64,000 nt of DNA, from the NCBI GenBank assembly GCA_013400155.1, contig VXBM01000339.1, forward strand, positions 310,001-374,000. The letters are read 5' to 3'. The notes below the pieces were generated by a model. The model made no database searches and was not told the origin of the DNA. It saw nothing but the letters and a program-made list of their open reading frames with translations. The position numbers were made by a program, and so were the translations under genes. Origin of the DNA: Helopsaltes ochotensis. Its lineage: Eukaryota > Chordata > Aves > Passeriformes > Locustellidae. Position 1 is the stretch's first letter; every line of letters starts with the position of its first letter. Positions 62,601 to 64,000 of the stretch are shown here, piece by piece.

Positions 62601-63974
62601 GCTAGTTCAGATACCCTTACCCTGAACCCACAGGATGGGATGTACACTTTCCCAGGTTAGTCCTTTAAACTTCTCTGCAGCTCAGATTTTTGGGACTAAT
62701 ATTGTTTATTTTCCTTTACAAGTTTGTCAAGCAGGGGTGCCAAAGCTAATTAATCAGCTGCTGTCTGAGAAGAGTAAAGAAAATGTGGAAATTATTCTAG
62801 GAGGTGAAGTCACATCTATCGCCTAGCAGTGAGAGTAGAACATATTGCTAACTGAATTAGAAAGAATTAAGATGTGAAAATAGATATGAGAAAATAGTGC
62901 TGCAGAATATCCAACAACACCACCCAGATTTTTATGTGCAGCAAACAGCATGAAAAAAATTAAATCATCTAGCTCCTTTCCCAGAAACCACTCTACTTAC
63001 ATAAAAATAAATTTTAAAAAATTATAGTTACTCTGGTCTATAGTTTCAATAAAAATAACATGAAAGTATAATAATTTCAAGGTTTTTGCTGATCTCTGAA
63101 TTGAATGTAGTCTAATCAATGTAAATATGGTTTCACAAAAACTAAACACATTGCAATTTCTGTGGTGAATAGTAATATCAGATGATTGACCTTGATTAAT
63201 ATATTAAAACTTGAAAAACAGTGGAAATTCCAACAGAGCATCAACTGCAACTGCCAAAGCTGTTACAGTAATGTTATGACATATACACTATTTTCTTCCT
63301 AAAAGAGGAGCTAGAAGAGATTAAAGTATATATATGATTGGTAGAAAAAGTCAAATTACTGTTATTTTGACTTTAATATTAAACTGTATTGTTAAGCTTG
63401 TTTTATACAGTGTTCACATTTTATGTAGGCTTCATCTTTCACAGTTTACTTTCTCTGGAATCACAAAGCCAGATTTTCTAAGGGTTTAATTCTGCAAATG
63501 TATTTTCTGAAATACTTTCATCAACCAGTTTAAAAATATGCTCTTCTGTTGTCCTGTTTAAGTTCATCTCCACCAAATGTTGCCCCATATGAAACTTAAT
63601 CATGATTTCCCAAGCTTAGGTCTTTCTTATAAGAAAAGTTTATGTCAAGAATGAACTCAGAAAATTCAGTAGAAGACTCTGGAGTGAAAGATATTTATTT
63701 ACAAAGGCGCCACAAAACTCACCTCCTGTAAACTGTATGAATTCTGCATCTTCTTTATGCTCAGCTCTAGCACATTCAAAATCCCTCTGTAGATGTTCAG
63801 ACCGTCATCCGAGACGGAATCGGGAGCCAAAATGTTTCCAACGTGGCCACTGCTGTACTCAAACTTGATGGGGTTACTGAGCTGCCCAGTCAGGACCTGG
63901 CTCAGTTTCAGTGACCGAGAGAACGAGCTCGTGGGCCAGACACCATTGTACTCCGCGGCTTCGATCGAGTGAAT
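24089..63974 (-). CDS. VTG1: Vitellogenin-1, exons 4-35 (5' end outside window)
   Basis: Precursor of the yolk proteins lipovitellin, phosvitin and the C-terminal yolk glycoprotein. In birds it is made in liver under oestrogen control, secreted, and taken into oocytes by an LDL-receptor-family receptor. Thirty-two exons, listed separately, join in frame to 1903 codons plus stop. Visible order: N-sheet (1-239), helical domain (about 240-570), remaining lipovitellin-1 sheets (to 1015), phosvitin (1016-1333), Ser/His block (1353-1422), lipovitellin-2 (1423 to about 1630), VWD domain (about 1630-1810), Cys-rich tail (1811-1903). Words such as EAAEYNGVWP, CNTTYAIQEN, KFDRSGYQFSKVFRFS and SADIDCTC-like endings fit VTG1, and they differ clearly from the VTG2 sequence I know. 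The paralogue call rests on memory of chicken VTG1, not on a search. Exons 1-3 and the promoter lie beyond the right edge. Only exon 31 is weak by homology. Confidence 0.93.
25711..25771. repeat. Polypyrimidine tract plus (TAAA)n
   Basis: A C/T-only stretch broken by a single G leads directly into ATAAATAAATAAATAA at 25756-25771. Simple sequence in intron 34. Confidence 0.8.
26626..26687. repeat. 62-bp T tract in VTG1 intron 34
   Basis: A pure T run on the plus strand (poly(A) on the VTG1 sense strand), preceded by a short impure T/C-rich stretch from about 26602. It has no interruption, so its length is likely variable or an assembly estimate. Confidence 0.9.
27230..27391 (-). CDS. VTG1: VTG1 exon 34: Cys-rich C-terminus
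   Basis: Residues about 1811-1865, 162 nt, ending in phase 1. It encodes GCKLQRSYVKLNRNPTIDGE, then STCYSVDPVLKCMKDCTPIE and VGFHCFPK. It aligns with ACKLHRSFVKLEK and GFHCLPADSAN of VTG2. The frame stays open past the donor (AAAAG|GTACAG), but that extension is intronic. Confidence 0.96.
28557..28716 (-). CDS. VTG1: VTG1 exon 33: VWD CGVCG motif
   Basis: Residues 1758 to about 1811, 160 nt, ending in phase 1. It encodes VTVASWMRGKTCGVCGNNDR, then HSCSAFVHSWVLLEETCSG. CGVCG is the VWD CGLCG-type motif, and FxHSWxLxExxC is the conserved end of the domain in vitellogenins. Confidence 0.96.
28807..28901 (-). CDS. VTG1: VTG1 exon 32: VWD domain
   Basis: Residues about 1726-1757, 95 nt, ending in phase 0. 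It encodes NIKIYKNGKTITVEVPELGL, then KEVTFDGVNLK. A VWD core strand; it matches GIDKLYFDGKTITIQV of VTG2. The following intron is 90 nt and is open in frame. Confidence 0.93.
29476..29573 (-). CDS. VTG1: VTG1 exon 31 (predicted, divergent)
   Basis: Residues about 1693-1725, 98 nt. The needed length is 2 mod 3 to link exons 30 and 32, and this is the only candidate found with a strong acceptor (ttgctctttctgaag|GAA), an acceptable donor (AAAAAA|GTAAGC) and an open frame. It encodes NITICPASNSSLLVACNEER, then VLSHSGGSEYEK. It does not resemble the VTG2 equivalent, but it fits my memory of the VTG1 C-terminus. It adds two sequons (NIT, NSS). With it the exon total becomes exactly 35. Confidence 0.75.
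29968..30154 (-). CDS. VTG1: VTG1 exon 30: start of VWD domain
   Basis: Residues about 1631-1693, 187 nt, ending in phase 2. It encodes STCEVRERDFKTFDHVSHSY, SFNKSCNLVVVQDCTEHPKF and REVHINTTSA. CxVxxxxxxTFDxxxxxY is the opening VWD signature, and Cys positions match VTG2. In avian VTG1 this C-terminal part is known as a separate yolk plasma glycoprotein (YGP42). Confidence 0.94.
30847..30982 (-). CDS. VTG1: VTG1 exon 29
   Basis: Residues 1586 to about 1631, 136 nt, ending in phase 1. It encodes VTLYCQGFRLPFTLPLGPSP, then DYETRDITAWNLFPEIASQI. It matches IILYQKAVRLPLSLPVGP and IWNVFAEAPS of VTG2. Confidence 0.93.
32147..32285 (-). CDS. VTG1: VTG1 exon 28: lipovitellin-2
   Basis: Residues about 1539-1585, 139 nt. 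It encodes FMQYIPGAALMLGFSEVHQR, then AAATSPRTIDTVIKAPE. YxPGAAxMLGFSE and TSPRTxDxVxKxP are conserved vitellogenin strings. Confidence 0.96.
32805..32947 (-). CDS. VTG1: VTG1 exon 27: lipovitellin-2
   Basis: Residues 1492 to about 1539, 143 nt, ending in phase 2. It encodes ARLRWGKECRDYRIAALATT, then KKPAAQLKVQWGKLPSWI. It aligns with VKWGWDCRDYKVSTELVTG and HPAAQVKLEWPKVPS of VTG2. Confidence 0.95.
33585..33745 (-). mobile_element. CR1 remnant in VTG1 intron 26
   Basis: A diverged CR1 3' end. The plus strand reads AATCACAGAACAGTCTGAAT, then GGAAAGGACTGAGAAGGATC and ATCCAACTCC, the decayed form of the usual CR1 terminus. An ACAGGGATCAAATCC word typical of some avian CR1 subfamilies follows. 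No coding capacity remains. Confidence 0.65.
34073..34279 (-). CDS. VTG1: VTG1 exon 26: lipovitellin-2 start
   Basis: Residues 1423-1491, 207 nt, phase 0-0. It encodes RNFLGDVIPPGITIVAQAVR, GYQATAYVRSDAAKVDVQLV and ETNWKACADAVILPLKAQ. It matches PKFLGDIKTPVLAAF and SSKWKLCADASV of VTG2, the first strand set of lipovitellin-2. Confidence 0.95.
35295..35504 (-). CDS. VTG1: VTG1 exon 25: second Ser/His-rich block
   Basis: Residues 1353-1422, 210 nt, phase 0-0. It encodes HPDHKGSSSSSSSSELG, then SGSSSSSSSSHHHHH, a basic NSKRSKRVS stretch and HHHSHGSSLTHE. VTG2 has a KRKLPGDRATSRYSS linker at this position. NSSS gives a sequon. Serine codons at its start mix TCN and AGY, unlike the pure AGY array in exon 23. 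Acceptor tttcgtag|CAT, donor GAG|GTACAG. Confidence 0.92.
36340..36396 (-). CDS. VTG1: VTG1 exon 24: 57-nt microexon after phosvitin
   Basis: Residues 1334-1352 (DSHLPKVYSLRFKSAHIHW), phase 0-0. The acceptor is excellent (ggaattttgcag|GAC) and the donor is TGG|GTAGGT. It aligns with the VTG2 segment HEIYQYRFRSAHRQ just after the serine run, which supports a 19-residue exon despite its size. The preceding intron is only 82 nt. Confidence 0.85.
36479..37432 (-). CDS. VTG1: VTG1 exon 23: phosvitin domain
   Basis: Residues 1016-1333, 954 nt, phase 0-0. Phosvitin is the heavily phosphorylated serine polymer that binds calcium and iron in yolk. The exon opens GTRKYRSSSSSASSASGSAE, then a spacer with AKGKKFYPFGDSDSS. 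A long AGC/AGT serine tract follows, with Lys recurring about every seven residues (36821-37147). Next come a Lys-rich spacer (GIKHKAKKQSKT), a second short Ser6 run, and a Ser-poor tail ending SHDVSTEW. The start uses ttgaccag|GGG, which has a moderate pyrimidine tract; the end is TGG|GTAAAA. The first spacer is the KFYPFGDS element I associate with VTG1. On the opposite strand the tract gives long but meaningless Leu/Ala/Thr frames. Confidence 0.94.
36821..37147 (-). repeat. VTG1: 21-bp coding tandem array (Lys-Ser6 heptads)
   Basis: A coding minisatellite inside phosvitin. The unit on the minus strand is AAG AGC AGC AGT AGT AGC AGC, giving KSSSSSS. About fifteen units are recognisable. Most are exact heptads; others are lengthened or shortened by one or two codons or carry Asn, Thr or Gly substitutions. 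Serine is coded only by AGC/AGT across the array, never TCN. That fits tandem duplication rather than codon-by-codon selection. Confidence 0.9.
38077..38246 (-). CDS. VTG1: VTG1 exon 22: end of lipovitellin-1
   Basis: Residues about 959-1015, 170 nt, ending in phase 0. It encodes YTETPIEKIQVAIQAGDQAP, then TKMVRLVTFEDPEGQASSRK and IKKVKKILAETDDQ. It matches DIDKIQLEIQAG and KLKRILGID of VTG2 and closes lipovitellin-1 before phosvitin. Confidence 0.93.
38590..38710 (+). mobile_element. Possible ancient tRNA-derived SINE relic, intron 21
   Basis: CCCAATGGTTAGGCCATTAG, then CTTAGGAGACCTAGATTCAG and TGGCCTGCTGTGC, resembles the tRNA-like head (A box and B box) of old amniote SINEs. It is diverged and no longer intact. 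Confidence 0.45.
39023..39087. repeat. AT/GT microsatellite in intron 21
   Basis: A-rich (AT)n, then a TATC-like stretch, (TG)n and TATATACACACA, a compound dinucleotide repeat about 40 bases left of exon 21. The mirrored TGTGTG and CACACA blocks can pair. Confidence 0.85.
39129..39348 (-). CDS. VTG1: VTG1 exon 21
   Basis: Residues 886 to about 958, 220 nt, ending in phase 1. A Ser-rich linker (SSGKPFSSGHSSSRKEPF) leads into VQTVCFNASTFGVEVCIEKK, then HAAFIKNVPLYYLVGEHALR. CxxxSxFGxxVCxE and LVGEH match CLKMHHIGCQLCFSRR and LIGEH in VTG2. FNAS is an N-glycosylation sequon. Confidence 0.94.
40901..41045 (-). CDS. VTG1: VTG1 exon 20
   Basis: Residues about 837-885, 145 nt. It encodes SKTFAVTRNIGDLAASKMTP, then VLLPEAVPDIMKTSF and an acidic SDSASGETDNIE tail. 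KxFAVxRNI is shared with VTG2. This begins the variable linker of lipovitellin-1. Confidence 0.93.
43879..43891. repeat. T13 homopolymer in intron 19
   Basis: A run of 13 T. No adjoining retroelement is recognised. Confidence 0.8.
44338..44393. repeat. TATC/TCTA microsatellite in intron 19
   Basis: An imperfect array of TATC-type tetranucleotides (ctatatctatatatctattt), grading into TCTC. Simple-sequence DNA. Confidence 0.85.
46167..46352 (-). CDS. VTG1: VTG1 exon 19
   Basis: Residues about 775-837, 186 nt, ending in phase 2. It encodes MAKEMTFVMGINTHTVQAGL, a RTKINAHVPVNVVATIQMR stretch and KIEIPPCKDETNIISV, parallel to NLKIETNPCREETEIVVG in VTG2. The donor GTAAG|GTAAGA is strong. The next intron is the longest in the window (5.1 kb). 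Confidence 0.94.
46465..46552 (-). CDS. VTG1: VTG1 exon 18
   Basis: Residues about 746-775, 88 nt, ending in phase 2. It encodes AQITPSPKSDFRLTELLNAN, then IRLRSKIS. It matches MTPPLTGDFRLSQLLEST in VTG2. The acceptor reads ttcaag|CACAG; an AG four bases further in would break the frame. Confidence 0.9.
46639..46828 (-). CDS. VTG1: VTG1 exon 17
   Basis: Residues 683 to about 746, 190 nt, ending in phase 1. It encodes AWYGSDEKIPSLRRIISSLQ, then a RQWTKALLSSEIRRIVPTC segment and TGFPTEASFYYSSVTKVAG. RxxxPTCxGFPxE is a conserved vitellogenin lipovitellin-1 signature. Confidence 0.95.
47082..47201 (-). CDS. VTG1: VTG1 exon 16
   Basis: Residues 643-682, 120 nt, phase 0-0. It encodes LSDWKAFSSDKPFASGYLKM, then FGQELFFGGLDKNAIQNALQ, matching the YLKILGQEVAF segment of VTG2. 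Donor CAG|GTATCA. Confidence 0.93.
47286..47387 (-). CDS. VTG1: VTG1 exon 15
   Basis: Residues 609-642, 102 nt, phase 0-0. It encodes VGITVEGLQEMFAKGYSPDR, then a WETDYDFKKILKT stretch, homologous to VGIRVEGLADVIMKR in VTG2. Its flanking introns are only 83 and 84 nt. Confidence 0.93.
47471..47595 (-). CDS. VTG1: VTG1 exon 14
   Basis: Residues about 567-608, 125 nt. It encodes EFLMSGLAAKYLVLNNAGSL, then IPAMAMSQLRTHFLGRVADP. It corresponds to the VTG2 segment from GEIFVVNSP to SVADLVE, the start of the C-sheet. It lies 4.3 kb from exon 13, and that intron carries a CR1 LINE. Confidence 0.93.
47596..51886 (-). other. VTG1 intron 13 (4.3 kb) with CR1
   Basis: The CR1 LINE occupies its 3' portion in the gene's direction. 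The remaining 3.3 kb shows no coding signal; an AT-rich TATAAATTATA-type stretch lies near 49670-49725. Confidence 0.8.
47842..48628 (-). mobile_element. CR1 LINE, 5'-truncated, in VTG1 intron 13
   Basis: Minus-strand CR1 (chicken repeat 1) non-LTR retrotransposon 3' part. Its sense strand begins with the GGAGAAGCTCAAGAGGTGGG-like end of the reverse transcriptase ORF region. It contains the phrase RVMRYWHSLPREIVDGPILE followed by EVFKARFD and ends in tandem ATTCTATGAT at 47842, the CR1 3' signature. A 157-codon frame (47843-48316) stays open through it. CR1 lacks a poly(A) tail and inserts without clear target duplication. The insertion is intronic and leaves the splice sites of exons 13 and 14 intact. 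Confidence 0.92.
51887..51984 (-). CDS. VTG1: VTG1 exon 13
   Basis: Residues about 534-566, 98 nt, ending in phase 1. It encodes ASACRMAIRALSPKFDRSGY, then QFSKVFRFSIF. It aligns with NIALKLLSPKLDSMSYRYSK of VTG2. Acceptor tttcag|GGC, donor AAAG|GTAAGA. Confidence 0.94.
52063..52280 (-). CDS. VTG1: VTG1 exon 12: helical domain
   Basis: Residues 462 to about 534, 218 nt, ending in phase 2. It encodes VQAITLEIFLNQKIHPRIRM, LAAAVLLETKPGLS and SMQVASFIYSHLRALGRST. MQVASFxYSH is conserved across vitellogenins. A 78-nt intron follows. Its first in-frame codon is TAA, so retention would truncate the protein. Confidence 0.96.
52281..56105 (-). other. VTG1 introns 10 and 11, flanking exon 11
   Basis: Intron 11 (52281-54327) and intron 10 (54547-56105) show no further exons, no recognised repeats and no frames with family resemblance. 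Confidence 0.7.
54328..54546 (-). CDS. VTG1: VTG1 exon 11: helical domain
   Basis: Residues 389-461, 219 nt, phase 0-0. It encodes SSTEEISLALKALGNVGHPA, then SIKHIKKFLPGYAAAASDLP and HATAVMALKNIGLKDPKM. The KALGNxGxPASxKxIxKFLP pattern is diagnostic of the large lipid transfer protein helical domain. Confidence 0.96.
56106..56228 (-). CDS. VTG1: VTG1 exon 10: Cys-rich helical segment
   Basis: Residues 348-388, 123 nt, phase 0-0. It encodes LIVKKHCPRSSSVLGKVCHL and then a CHKQC...DSCSEC cluster, seven cysteines in 41 residues. VTG2 has a related but less Cys-rich segment here (SQTSACPKEALQ). The donor is CAG|GTAACC. Confidence 0.92.
56758..56784. repeat. Perfect 12-bp hairpin in intron 9
   Basis: TGTCTCTGCCTA at 56758-56769 and TAGGCAGAGACA at 56773-56784, with a GGG loop. 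It is the tightest perfect stem seen in the window and would be transcribed in VTG1 pre-mRNA. Confidence 0.9.
57298..57463 (-). CDS. VTG1: VTG1 exon 9: helical domain
   Basis: Residues about 292-347, 166 nt, ending on a codon boundary (ACG|GTAGGA). It encodes RHILDIIPAVASRRALRFLR, then a WEVTQTVLVALHSSTPTQD stretch ending MEEAT. It aligns with the TLKFLKNRI region of VTG2. Confidence 0.93.
57564..57721 (-). CDS. VTG1: VTG1 exon 8: start of helical domain
   Basis: Residues 240 to about 292, 158 nt, ending in phase 2. It encodes IEESLQELVEATSDQLPSDA, then KALKLLHLFRAANEENYESV. The amphipathic helices begin the vitellogenin alpha-helical horseshoe. Exons 7-9 are separated by two introns of about 100 nt each. 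Confidence 0.93.
57822..57972 (-). CDS. VTG1: VTG1 exon 7
   Basis: Residues about 190-239, 151 nt. Its first base completes an Arg codon from exon 6. It encodes QKLVLTDVQKQRAEVPPKEY, then RGSLQYQFGSELLQLPVHLF. This is the end of the N-sheet domain. A 100-nt intron separates it from exon 8. Confidence 0.93.
60591..60742 (-). CDS. VTG1: VTG1 exon 6
   Basis: Residues 139 to about 190, 152 nt, ending in phase 2 (AG). It encodes RNKNFHATATYNYKIKY and then a QFAPFNEITGGNAIVEA segment, the equivalent of the QISPFNEPTG stretch in VTG2. Acceptor gtaaag|AGG, donor GCAAG|GTACTG. Confidence 0.92.
61399..61560 (-). CDS. VTG1: VTG1 exon 5: N-sheet with Cys and sequon
   Basis: Residues 85-138, 162 nt, phase 0-0. 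It encodes AGIGGVCNTTYAIQENK and later DLNSCEEKVQ and YTQPCKTCQQ. CNTT gives an N-glycosylation sequon. Four cysteines match the conserved disulfide pattern of the vitellogenin N-sheet. Acceptor ttgccag|GCT, donor CAG|GTAAAT. Confidence 0.94.
62180..62219. repeat. Two adjacent small hairpins in intron 4
   Basis: An ACTCTT/AAGAGT stem around 62180-62193 is followed by GACTCTACA (62199-62207) and TGTAGAGTC (62211-62219) around a TTT loop. GACTC/GAGTC words recur, so the two stems could also pair with each other. Confidence 0.7.
63723..63974 (-). CDS. VTG1: VTG1 exon 4: N-sheet
   Basis: Residues 1-84 of the visible protein, 252 nt, phase 0 at both ends. It follows a ttctag acceptor and ends GAG|GTGAGT. 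It encodes IHSIEAAEYNGVWP, then KFEYSSGHVGNILAP and a GLNIYRGILN segment, all hallmarks of the vitellogenin N-terminal domain that carries the receptor-binding region and lines the lipid cavity. It is the first visible exon; the 26 bases to its right are intron 3. Confidence 0.93.
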
Positions 63975-64000
63975 CTAGAACAAACGGAGAAGAAAATCCC

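Larger units (their letters stand above)
57973..63722 (-). other. VTG1 introns 4, 5 and 6
   Basis: Introns 6 (57973-60590), 5 (60743-61398) and 4 (61561-63722) are AT-rich. Nothing is recognised apart from small hairpins near 62.2 kb and a plus-strand frame near 62.7 kb noted under findings. Confidence 0.7.

Overview
This window is vertebrate nuclear DNA, almost certainly from a bird. It is AT-rich with long introns and canonical GT-AG splice sites, and it carries a 5'-truncated CR1 LINE with the (ATTCTATGAT) 3' end typical of avian genomes. One gene is supported: an egg-yolk vitellogenin on the minus strand, which fits vitellogenin-1 (VTG1) better than VTG2. No bacterial genes, rRNA, tRNA or CRISPR arrays were seen.

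The gene enters at the right edge of the window (63974) and runs leftward to a stop codon at 24089-24091. I reconstructed 32 exons by hand from splice sites, reading-frame phase and vitellogenin homology. Every junction is phase-consistent. Together they give 5712 nt, or 1903 residues plus stop. Counting the first one visible as exon 4, the last is exon 35, which matches the 35-exon organisation known for chicken vitellogenin II. Exons 1-3 (signal peptide and first ~70 residues) and the oestrogen-responsive promoter should lie beyond 64000. Residue numbers below count from the first codon of exon 4.

Protein layout: exons 4-7 are the N-terminal beta-sheet receptor/lipid region. Exons 8-13 are the alpha-helical domain. 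Exons 14-22 complete lipovitellin-1. Exon 23 is the phosvitin exon (954 nt, mostly serine). Exon 24 is a 57-nt microexon with a VTG-conserved YxxRFxSAH motif, and exon 25 is a second Ser/His-rich block. Exons 26-30 are lipovitellin-2. Exons 30-33 hold the von Willebrand factor D domain with a CGVCG motif, and exons 34-35 are the Cys-rich C-terminus. A poly(A) signal lies at 23920-23925.

Bases 1 to about 23900, downstream of the gene, contain no gene I can support. They hold simple repeats, two GC-rich patches, several perfect inverted repeats and faint ancient SINE-like relics. The introns hold one clear CR1 LINE (47842-48628), one CR1 remnant (about 33585-33745), a 62-bp T tract and microsatellites.

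The points most worth a second look are: the 21-bp tandem array coding a Lys-Ser6 heptad in phosvitin; the run of phase-0 symmetric exons 23-26; the 90-nt intron 32, which stays open in frame and would add a four-cysteine insert to the VWD domain if retained; and a plus-strand ORF with consensus splice sites antisense to exon 24.
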